From Pseudomonadota bacterium (GTDB taxonomy: Bacteria > Bdellovibrionota > Bdellovibrionia > Bdellovibrionales > JACTMU01), in assembly GCA_014584465.1 (NCBI GenBank), contig JACTMU010000012.1, positions 1 to 64,000 of the forward strand: DNA of 64,000 nt, in the 5' to 3' direction. A model generated the notes under the pieces. That model worked only from the letters and a program-made list of their open reading frames with translations, had not been told where the DNA came from and did no database searches. Made by a program: the position numbers and the translations under genes. Positions 32,604 through 41,138 of the stretch are shown here, in pieces (within the stretch, counting starts at the first letter, position 1; each line of letters starts with the position of its first letter).

Positions 32604-33398
32604 TCAGTCCCAACTTTTGGAGATCTGGAGGGCCTGACCTCCCAAGAAGATGACGATGGCAAGAATGATCGCAATGATGATGAGATATCGAATGAGATCT
32701 CCGAATCCCCAAGGTTCATCCTCGCTTTCGGGAGCAACCTTGGGTCGATCTAATGAAACTCGATCAACACGACGTCGCAGTTCATCGCCTGAAACTTCAC
32801 CCAATTTCTTTTTTGCCTTTTTTTCCTTCTCCTGTTTTTTTGAATAGACCTCTGAGAGGTCTTCTTCTTTGAAAGAGGCTCGTGCTCCCACAGGGCCTTG
32901 ACCACCAAATCGTGCACGAGACCCCGCATCTTGATATTGAAGTTTTTCCTCCCCAGCGCTTGAGGCTTCTCCCTTTACAGAAGACGAGGGGGCCCCTCCC
33001 TCTGAGCTGGCCGTAGAGGAGGAACGTCCAAAATCGGATCCGGGTGGGACTGATCCAGCTGAGGTTACCCGACCCCTTAAGTTGCCATCGTCTGTACTCC
33101 CGGCTGGCGTTGGGGTGGTGGTCGCCCCCTCTTTCGGAGGTCGTCCGCTTGCCAATGAAAACGGTTCAAAGGCTTCATTGCATTCGCCTTTTGTCTCGAT
33201 ACCAAGATCAGGCAACTCCCCCGTTTCAAGAAGACAGGCCAAGTACTCCCCCATGTAGTTGGCCACATAGTTGCGAAAGGCATCGCTGAATTGATAGAGT
33301 CCTCCCACGATGATCCCTACCATGATGATCAACATGAGAAGGTACTCCACAAAGGCCTGACCAGAATAATTTAAATGGAAACTGGTCTGCCGATTCAT
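32604..33398 (-). CDS. TadE/Flp pilin-like N-terminus with long polar linker and C-terminal TM segment
   Basis: GQAFVEYLLMLIIMVGIIVGGLYQF then Ser/Gly/Lys-rich region and LIRYLIIIAIILAIVIFLGG. Confidence 0.5.
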   Translation of the reverse strand: MNRQTSFHLNYSGQAFVEYLLMLIIMVGIIVGGLYQFSDAFRNYVANYMGEYLACLLETGELPDLGIETKGECNEAFEPFSLASGRPPKEGATTTPTPAGSTDDGNLRGRVTSAGSVPPGSDFGRSSSTASSEGGAPSSSVKGEASSAGEEKLQYQDAGSRARFGGQGPVGARASFKEEDLSEVYSKKQEKEKKAKKKLGEVSGDELRRRVDRVSLDRPKVAPESEDEPWGFGDLIRYLIIIAIILAIVIFLGGQALQISKSWD

Positions 33399-33443
33399 TG
33401 CTTGATGGAGCCCAATTGGTTACACTTAAGAAGGGACTTTTTC

Positions 33444-34544
33444 ATGACTTTCATTATACTGAAAAAATTTCACTATGGCTGCTTTGGGATGGGCTCCCCT
33501 GGACGAAAATGGGGGATTTGTTTCTGCCTCAGGTTCTTTGTGATTCTCTTGGGGGTTATTCTCTTCAAAGAAGCATTTGCTGATGACCCGTCTCAACCTG
33601 AGACGGGTCATCAGAAGCAAGTCGAGGCCTCAGGTGAAGACCGAAAAGAGGAGGCTCGCAGGGCCTACAAAGAGAATCAACACAAGGCTGTGATCAAGTT
33701 GCTCGAGGATCAGATCAAAGATCTGGATGATGAGCTGCTGTCCATGCTGGCCATGGCCTACTTCCGAACGGGTCAATATTTCAATGAAACAAAGATACTG
33801 CAAATCTTAGAAGTGCACCAGCCGAAAAATCTGTCCATCAGGACGAGGCTTGCACGATCGACCTATCTTGGAAAGGGTGGCGTTGACAAAGCCATCGTTC
33901 AACTTAGGGAAGTGATCGAGATGAATCGCAAGTACATGCCTGCCTATCGACAGCTCCTTAAGATCTTTCGCACAGAAGGCAATCGATATGAACTCAAGGT
34001 TCTACTTGAGGTGATGGTTGAACACTTTGGAAAGAAGGCCGAATATCTTACAGAGCTCTGTAAGATCTATGTCGAAGATGGGTTTACGAGTTCTGCAAAG
34101 AAGACTTGCCGTGAGGCTGTCAATGTGGCCAAAGGGGTTGCGGACAATCATGTCTATTTGGGTCTTCTTTTTCAAAGATCAGAAGAGCTGGACCAAGCCG
34201 AGAAAATTCTTGTGCAAGCTGCAAAGAGTTTTCCAAAATCAGATTTCGCGCAGTGGGGCGCTGGCCAAATTTTACGCGCTCGCAACAAGCATCAGGAGGC
34301 CTTTGACTATTTTCAAAAGGCTGTGATGATCAGTCCCAAATCTTCTCGGGCACTTGTTGGATTGGGTGAAACCGCATTGGAACTAAAGAAGAATGAGCTT
34401 TCACTCAAGTCTTTTGTAACTGCGTGTGAGATTGACAAATCGGCATCACCAGCCTTCAAAAAAGCTGTTCTGGACCTTCATCAAAGTGGAGATGTTCTGT
34501 GGTACAGCAAGTTCAATACGGCTAGCTTCAAGTGCCAACCATAA
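33444..34544 (+). CDS. Exported TPR-repeat protein
   Basis: N-terminal hydrophobic segment LRFFVILLGVILFKEAFA; repeated TPRs. Confidence 0.7.
   Translation: MTFIILKKFHYGCFGMGSPGRKWGICFCLRFFVILLGVILFKEAFADDPSQPETGHQKQVEASGEDRKEEARRAYKENQHKAVIKLLEDQIKDLDDELLSMLAMAYFRTGQYFNETKILQILEVHQPKNLSIRTRLARSTYLGKGGVDKAIVQLREVIEMNRKYMPAYRQLLKIFRTEGNRYELKVLLEVMVEHFGKKAEYLTELCKIYVEDGFTSSAKKTCREAVNVAKGVADNHVYLGLLFQRSEELDQAEKILVQAAKSFPKSDFAQWGAGQILRARNKHQEAFDYFQKAVMISPKSSRALVGLGETALELKKNELSLKSFVTACEIDKSASPAFKKAVLDLHQSGDVLWYSKFNTASFKCQP
33580..33614. repeat. 16-bp perfect inverted repeat, 3-nt loop, inside CDS
   Basis: ctgatgacccgtctca-acc-tgagacgggtcatcag. Confidence 0.95.
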
Positions 34545-34696
34545 CGCTACGAGTGACTCTAAGGAATCTGTTCTTTTGGCGAGTGTCTCGAATTTGTATA
34601 GTTTTCTTAGAATCATGGACTCTTTCAAGACATGGGCATATAATGTTGTAGTGAATTGAGTGAGAAATCTGAGCGAGAACGAAGAGGGTCTGGGTT

Positions 34697-36064
34697 ATGT
34701 CGTTTGAGACCAATTTGAATAAAGTCTCCATGCATGCCGATACTCGTCGCGCAATCCACGAGTTGTTTGAGGGGATTCGTGTCGAAAAGATCATCTCTCG
34801 TCGTTTTGATGCTCGTAAGGGGGTTCTCTATTTTGAAGGATTTGATCACCTTCACGAAATTCGATTGGATGGCATCGAAGAAGTTTTCATCATGGGCTTT
34901 GGAAAGGCCTCTTCTCAAATGGCAAAAGCATTTTTACCCGTTTTGTCGAAAGCTTACAGTGGCAGAATGGCTGGACAGATTATCACCAAATATGGACATG
35001 GGGTTCCCTGCGATCCGCTTGAAGTGTTGGAGGCGGGTCATCCCAATCCTGATCTTCAATCGGTTGAGGCAACGGATCGATTGATGAATCATCTGCTTGA
35101 GCGACGGGGGCAGCCGGTGCTGCTTTTTGCCTTTGTCTCTGGAGGAGCCTCTTCGATGTTGGTCTCTCCGGTGGATGGAGTTTCCTTGGAAGACTTGATC
35201 AAGACCAACGAGGCCCTTTTGAGATCTGGGGCGGACATACGAGAGATCAATGCCATTCGAAAGCATCTCTCCAAGGTTAAAGGTGGGAGGCTTGCTCAGT
35301 TGGTCTCTCCTCTCCCCTTCTACGTATTCATACTTTCCGATGTAGTCGGTGATGATTTGGGGAGTGTGGGATCTGGACCAACGGTTCTTGATCGAACAAC
35401 TTATGGATTTTGTCTGGAAACCATTCGTCGTTATGAACTTGAATCACAGATGCCCAGCAGTGTTCTTAATTATCTTAAACTGGGAAGAGAGGGTGTTCAT
35501 CCAGAAACTCCGAAAGAGGGATCCTGCACTGTAAGTGCTCAGAACTGGATTGTGGGAAATCTTGAGATTGCATTAAAGATGCTCTGCAGTTCATTTGAAC
35601 GACTTGGATATAAAGTGATCCATGTGGATCGACCTGTCGTGGGCCTCAACAGTGAGGCTGTTGCCGCCCATGTTAAAAGGCTTCTGAGTCTGCGCAATGA
35701 TCGACTCCTCAATGGGATATTTTGCATGATCAGTGGTGGAGAGACAACCGTCCGCGTTCGCGGCTCTGGTTTTGGTGGTCGAAACACAGAGTTTGCTGTA
35801 GAGTGTGGGCTGCGGCTCTATGAAGAGGGGTTTAGGGGGTTTGAGGCTGTCTCTATGGGGACCGATGGCACCGATGGCCCAACAGATGCAGCTGGTGGAA
35901 TTGTGACCGATTCCATGTTGGGTTCATCAGAGATTCGGGAACAGGCTAAGCGCTCTCTAGAAAACAATGACACTTATCACTTCTTAGAATCGACGGGGGG
36001 ACTTCTTAAAACAGGTCCCACTGGAACCAACGTCAACGACATCCACTTCATCATTATACGATAA
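34697..36064 (+). CDS. Glycerate 2-kinase (DUF4147/MOFRL family)
   Basis: GFGKASSQMAKAF, FVSGGASSMLVSP, NAIRKHLSKVKGGRLA, ISGGETTVRVRGSGFGGRNTEFAVE, GTDGTDGPTDAAGG. Confidence 0.92.
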   Translation: MSFETNLNKVSMHADTRRAIHELFEGIRVEKIISRRFDARKGVLYFEGFDHLHEIRLDGIEEVFIMGFGKASSQMAKAFLPVLSKAYSGRMAGQIITKYGHGVPCDPLEVLEAGHPNPDLQSVEATDRLMNHLLERRGQPVLLFAFVSGGASSMLVSPVDGVSLEDLIKTNEALLRSGADIREINAIRKHLSKVKGGRLAQLVSPLPFYVFILSDVVGDDLGSVGSGPTVLDRTTYGFCLETIRRYELESQMPSSVLNYLKLGREGVHPETPKEGSCTVSAQNWIVGNLEIALKMLCSSFERLGYKVIHVDRPVVGLNSEAVAAHVKRLLSLRNDRLLNGIFCMISGGETTVRVRGSGFGGRNTEFAVECGLRLYEEGFRGFEAVSMGTDGTDGPTDAAGGIVTDSMLGSSEIREQAKRSLENNDTYHFLESTGGLLKTGPTGTNVNDIHFIIIR

Positions 36065-36232
36065 TAGAGTCCGTTCGGAAAATTCTACGACCATCGAGGT
36101 AGTGTTTGGCGCGAAACCTGCCCATTTTCGTCAGCCATTCTGTAAAGCTTTCTATACAGAGTGGAGGATCTTACAAAAGACGAAGTTCTGTGGTAGAGGG
36201 CAGGTGTGAAACCTTTTCTGCTAGGGGGAAAT

Positions 36233-37315
36233 ATGAAGGGGATTCGAAGTCAGATTTTCATCATTTCTTGGAACTGTCTCTTTGTTCTTACTTTTATGAA
36301 TGCGGCGTTTGCAGATATTCCCACAGGACCAGAAGATTTTGAAAAGGTCCCTCTTGAAAATCCACGGGTCAACAGAGTTCTTCAGGAAGAGCACGACGAG
36401 ATCTACATTGGCTCACCCGAGAGAGTCAAGGAGTTGGGTTTTGTAGAGATTCAAGATCTTTATAAGAGCGTCATTGTAAATCCGGTCACGACCCTCCAGA
36501 GAATTCGTAGGTATGATCCTACGGGGGAGATAGGTTTTTGTTTTGGACGTGCCATGGGGGCCGCCCTGATCGCCAGAGCCATGGGTTTAGAGCGAGGGAG
36601 CATTCGAAAGCTTTTTATAGTTGGGGATCTCAAGAGCAGTTCAAGTGCCTCAACCGAGTGGCGTTTTCATGTCACAATGATTGTTCGTGGTGCCGATGCC
36701 AATGGAAATTTAACTTGGTACGCAATTGATCCCATGATGTATTGGGGGGGAGATTTCAATCCCCTCACCGTGGACCAATGGATCGAGCGAGTGAGAAAGT
36801 ATTGGGACAGCTGGAGTGGACACTCCAAAGCCCATCTCTATCTGACCGAAGAGAGCACAGCCATTCTGCCAGATCTACGTGACATTATGAGCGGTGAACC
36901 CGGTGAACGCATCATCGATCTAGAGTTTGATCCTGCAGATGAAACATTGGGCCTTCATCAGGCTTCCATTGAGGATCATTTAGAGTATGGCATTACACAG
37001 GAACAGGAGTCAGACCCAAACAAGTTTCGTTTTTATATTTTAAACAAGGAGCAGCAGGATCGCTATTTTCAAACGACCAACGAAAAAGAAAATGATCGAT
37101 TCAACTTTCTTGGTCTGCACATCAAGGATCTAAAGTATTACTCATACTATGGTTATTTTCTTGAATTTTTTCCGACCGCAAGCCATGCGCTTGTTTCAAA
37201 TCGAGAGGGAGACCCCATGCGTCCACTTCGACTCTCCATGGAAGAAGGTCACGAAAGTTTCTATGAAAGCTATTTTGCTTCAACGGGGTTTTTTGGAGGG
37301 TTTCGACTTCCTTAA
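36233..37315 (+). CDS. Exported protein with protein-glutaminase/transglutaminase-like Cys-His-Asp signature
   Basis: Signal peptide; GFCFGRAMGAAL...EWRFHVTMIV...WYAIDPMMY. Confidence 0.55.
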   Translation: MKGIRSQIFIISWNCLFVLTFMNAAFADIPTGPEDFEKVPLENPRVNRVLQEEHDEIYIGSPERVKELGFVEIQDLYKSVIVNPVTTLQRIRRYDPTGEIGFCFGRAMGAALIARAMGLERGSIRKLFIVGDLKSSSSASTEWRFHVTMIVRGADANGNLTWYAIDPMMYWGGDFNPLTVDQWIERVRKYWDSWSGHSKAHLYLTEESTAILPDLRDIMSGEPGERIIDLEFDPADETLGLHQASIEDHLEYGITQEQESDPNKFRFYILNKEQQDRYFQTTNEKENDRFNFLGLHIKDLKYYSYYGYFLEFFPTASHALVSNREGDPMRPLRLSMEEGHESFYESYFASTGFFGGFRLP

Positions 37316-37625
37316 GCCCGGGTTCAAGTCTCACGTTGAGACATGAAAGGGTGTGAAACTTTTAATCACCAAATGCGTCGGTGATCAGAGTGAAATCGGT
37401 TTTGGACACAAATTCAATTAGTTACGATGGCATCTTGTTTGCTATATCAGGTTACAAGGTACACAACAATTCTCGTCATTTTCAAATGTGCCTGTCAGTC
37501 CACGTTTAATTCCAAAATAAGACTTTAACCATTGCATTGAAAATGTGCTTTCAATGTTTTGGTGTTTCGTTCCATAGCTCTCGCTATGGAAAAAGAATAA
37601 CTCATATTACCTTGGGGAGGGTTAG

Positions 37626-40600
37626 ATGGGTATGCGACTATCGCAACTGAAAAGGGGATCTGCTTACGTTGTCACTTCGTCTGTTCTTATGGCCATCTTA
37701 GGTTGTAGCAGCAGCGACTACACGATGACCAAGAACAGTCTAGACAAAGCATCGGGCCTATCCATCTCTTCACTTTCACCTGACAGCGGATCCCATCTCG
37801 GCGGCACCACAGTGAAAATCACTGGATCTGGATTTGTAGATGGACAAACCTCAGTCTACTTTGACGACTACCAAGCTAAAAGCACCACATTCATCTCTTC
37901 TGAGGAGATTCAAGTTGAAACACCCGCAAGTGATCGGCTCTTCACAAACAGTGTCGATGTAAAAGTTGTAGTCTCTTCACCAACGGGAGATATCGAGGTT
38001 CTCTCTAAAGGTGGGTTTACCTATACAAATGGTCTCTACTGTGAGGATGGCGAGGACGGCAAATGTGTCGCCACCTGTGACGATGAGGATGATGATGACT
38101 CATGTCCGTTCATATACGAAATAGATCCAGATTCCATGATCTACAGTGCGACAGAGCGCAGTGTTACGATTTTTGGAGAAAATCTTGGAAGTGAAGGTCT
38201 TAGAGTTGCAATTGGTTCTGTTGATCTCACAGGATGTTCCTACTCATACGATAGCGATGACGAAGTCGACGTCATTGGGTGCACGATTCCGACATTGAGC
38301 CAAATCAGCCTAGGCACGCAAGACGTTTTGGTCGAATTTGAGGATACTGATGGCAAAAAGTGGAAGGCCATCTACGAGGATGGCTTCACCTTTTTGGACT
38401 CATCTTCAGGACTAACCCCAACGATCACAAAGATTGATCCTCCACAAGGAAACTGGGATGATCAAGAGATCGAAGTCACAATCGAAGGGACCAACTTTCT
38501 TGTCAATGATGATGAGGACAATGAGCGAACATTTGTCTACTTTGGGGACATTCGAGCAACTGAATGCGAGGTCGAGGATGAGACGACAATCTATTGCACA
38601 CCGCCTTCACCGCTAGAAGCCATTGGAGCAGTGAATGTAAGAGTCGTTGTGATGGGGGATGACGGAGTGGAGCGAGAGGTTATCAAAGAACTTGGATACG
38701 CCTATATTGATGAAGCATCGCCAACGATCACAAGCATCTCTCCTGAAAAAGGGGTGATTGGGACTGAAGTTGTGATCGAGGGGACTAACTTTATTGAGGA
38801 CGAAACCTCAGTTTCCTTCGGCAAAGGGGATGATTTTACCGAGGCGGAGGAGTGCACCATCACGGAGGAGGGTAAGAAAATCACCTGCCAGGCGCCTGAT
38901 GCGGAAATGGAAGGCAAAGTGGATGTCATGGTTGAGGTCTTTTATGATGACGAATTGACTCGATATGCAGTTCTTCAAGATGGGTTTGAGTATGAAGAGG
39001 AGTCCACAGAGTGCGATTCCAGCCTAGAAACTTGTGGTGATGATGATGATGACGATGATGACGATGATGACGAAAATGATGACGAAAATGGTGATGGGGT
39101 GACGATCTCGAAAATCGATCCCAGTACGGCGAAGACAAACAGCAAGATCAATTTTAAGGTCTGGGGAACAGGTTTTAAAAAGAACCGCACAAGCGTAATG
39201 ATCGGGAATCAGCTTGCAAAAAAATGTAAAGTTCACAAAGGCAAAGATGGCGAAGAGGGATTCATCAAGTGCAAAACTCCTAAGATCAGCGAGATTGGAG
39301 AGTATGATCTGATGGTCATTGTAAAATCAAAAAAGGGGAGCAAGAAAGAGGAGAAAAGCGAAACCAAAGAAGAGGCTTTTACCATAGAAGATCCCACGGC
39401 TGAAGTTGGTGATGTGACCATAACGAAATTTGAACCCAAGGTTGGAGAGGCCAATAAGAAGACCACCTTCAAGGTCTTTGGGACAGGGTTTAAGAAGAAA
39501 AAACGTATGGAGGTCATGATTGGCGATCTGACCGCGACTTGCGACAAAGTTAAACTTCAATCAGGTAAGAAGGAAGATGGAAGCAAGAGCAGTGATGAAG
39601 ATTGGATCAGGTGCAAAACTCCCAAACTGAGTGCAGAGAAGTACTCCGTCTCAGTTACAGTAAAGGCTAAGAAAAGCAAAAAGGGAAAGAAGGGCAAAAA
39701 GAACAACAAGAGCAACAAATCCGAAGAGAGTGATGCGAGCGAGGATGTGACCGTGGTGGCGGCTGAGCAGTTTGAGTTTCAATCAGAGGAGCTCTACAAT
39801 GCACCCACAATTTCGAGCATCGTTCCTAATGTTGCTGCTGAGAACAAAAAAACCAAGTTTAAGATCAAAGGAACCAATTTTAGTTCAAATATGAAGGTGG
39901 AAATCGGAGGAAAATCCGCAACTTGTGAAACGCCCAATTTGGCAAAGAAGGATCAAAAAAACAAGAATGGTAAAGAGAAGGAAGACAACATCAAATGTGA
40001 GACACCAAAAATGTCATCAAAGTCCGACGGAAGTTATTACAGTGTGAAGATAACTGTCAACCACAACAAGAAAGACAGTGATACAAATAAGGTGAAGAGA
40101 GAGGTTGAATTGGCTGATGGATTCAAGTTTACCGAGGACGAAAGCTCCAAAGCTCCGACCATTGTGTCTGTTGAGCCTAGTGTTGCAAATGTGAATGAGA
40201 AGATGGAGTTTAAACTGAAGGGAGCTTACTTTGTAGCAAATAAGAAGAAAACGACTGTGAAGATTGGCAACAAAGAGGCCAAGTGCGGTACGGCGGTATT
40301 GGCCAATGAACAAGATGGTGCAACGGGGGCGGAGCTCTATACGATGACCTGCAACACTCCTAACATCGAATATGCCGGGAGCTACGATCTAAAGGTGAGC
40401 AAGCGCTATCGTGAGGATGGTAAACAAAAGAGAGTCCATACTGTATGGTCTGATGGAGATGGCAATGAGAATAATAAATTCACGATTGAAGATTCTGGAA
40501 CCACTGGTGAAAACGATGACAAGAAGCTTCAGATCACCACAATAGACCCAGGGAGTATACCTGAAAAGACAAAGACATCGTTCACGGTTTATGGAAAGAA

Positions 40601-40799
40601 CTTTAAAGTGGACAAGACACGAGTGTGGATTGACAAGAAAGAAGCCAAAAAGTGTAAAGTGGTGCTTGGAACGAACGGTGGCGACGATTCGGTCACTTGC
40701 AAATCAAAAAAGATGGAGGCCGGCACCTATTATGTCAAAGTAAAGGTTGGAAAGAAGCAGACAACTAAGTTGGAGGCCATTGAAGTAACTGGACAGTGA
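37626..40799 (+). CDS. IPT/TIG-repeat lipoprotein, paralog 1
   Basis: Lipobox ILGCSSS; about nine repeats of the form ITxIxPxxG...VxIxGTxF...VxxG with CxTPx. Confidence 0.85.
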   Translation: MGMRLSQLKRGSAYVVTSSVLMAILGCSSSDYTMTKNSLDKASGLSISSLSPDSGSHLGGTTVKITGSGFVDGQTSVYFDDYQAKSTTFISSEEIQVETPASDRLFTNSVDVKVVVSSPTGDIEVLSKGGFTYTNGLYCEDGEDGKCVATCDDEDDDDSCPFIYEIDPDSMIYSATERSVTIFGENLGSEGLRVAIGSVDLTGCSYSYDSDDEVDVIGCTIPTLSQISLGTQDVLVEFEDTDGKKWKAIYEDGFTFLDSSSGLTPTITKIDPPQGNWDDQEIEVTIEGTNFLVNDDEDNERTFVYFGDIRATECEVEDETTIYCTPPSPLEAIGAVNVRVVVMGDDGVEREVIKELGYAYIDEASPTITSISPEKGVIGTEVVIEGTNFIEDETSVSFGKGDDFTEAEECTITEEGKKITCQAPDAEMEGKVDVMVEVFYDDELTRYAVLQDGFEYEEESTECDSSLETCGDDDDDDDDDDDENDDENGDGVTISKIDPSTAKTNSKINFKVWGTGFKKNRTSVMIGNQLAKKCKVHKGKDGEEGFIKCKTPKISEIGEYDLMVIVKSKKGSKKEEKSETKEEAFTIEDPTAEVGDVTITKFEPKVGEANKKTTFKVFGTGFKKKKRMEVMIGDLTATCDKVKLQSGKKEDGSKSSDEDWIRCKTPKLSAEKYSVSVTVKAKKSKKGKKGKKNNKSNKSEESDASEDVTVVAAEQFEFQSEELYNAPTISSIVPNVAAENKKTKFKIKGTNFSSNMKVEIGGKSATCETPNLAKKDQKNKNGKEKEDNIKCETPKMSSKSDGSYYSVKITVNHNKKDSDTNKVKREVELADGFKFTEDESSKAPTIVSVEPSVANVNEKMEFKLKGAYFVANKKKTTVKIGNKEAKCGTAVLANEQDGATGAELYTMTCNTPNIEYAGSYDLKVSKRYREDGKQKRVHTVWSDGDGNENNKFTIEDSGTTGENDDKKLQITTIDPGSIPEKTKTSFTVYGKNFKVDKTRVWIDKKEAKKCKVVLGTNGGDDSVTCKSKKMEAGTYYVKVKVGKKQTTKLEAIEVTGQ

Positions 40800-40873
40800 T
40801 GTGAGATGGTGAATCTTGTGGACGATCTCTTCGTCTCCATGTGATAGAGACAATCAAGTGGAATTTAAGAAGG

Positions 40874-40911
40874 GGCTCGAGCGGTTTTCCCCAAACCGCT
40901 CGAGCCTTTTT
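40874..40911 (+). terminator. Rho-independent terminator
   Basis: ggctcgagcggttt-tcccc-aaaccgctcgagcc followed by ttttt. Confidence 0.92.
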
Positions 40912-41138
40912 CAATTTGAGACGGTGTGAGCTGTAGAAATCATGATCACGGCAGCAGGTGTTGGCCAGTGGGTTTCGTAAAAAAGCAGACAATTCAATAG
41001 GTTGCGTTGGCCCGAAGATTGCTTTTCCTATTGCATAGCGCAGGACAATTCTCGTCACGTTCCGATGCGCAAATTCATTTTGAGTCAAATAGATTCTTTA
41101 TAAAGGACAGCAAGAACTGCCGTTCAAGAGGAGGTTTT

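Noticed and set aside
38926-39236. Minus-strand His- and Ser-rich ORFs opposite the IPT/TIG gene
   Set aside because: Antisense reading of the poly-Asp codons; the sense ORF is long and domain-supported.
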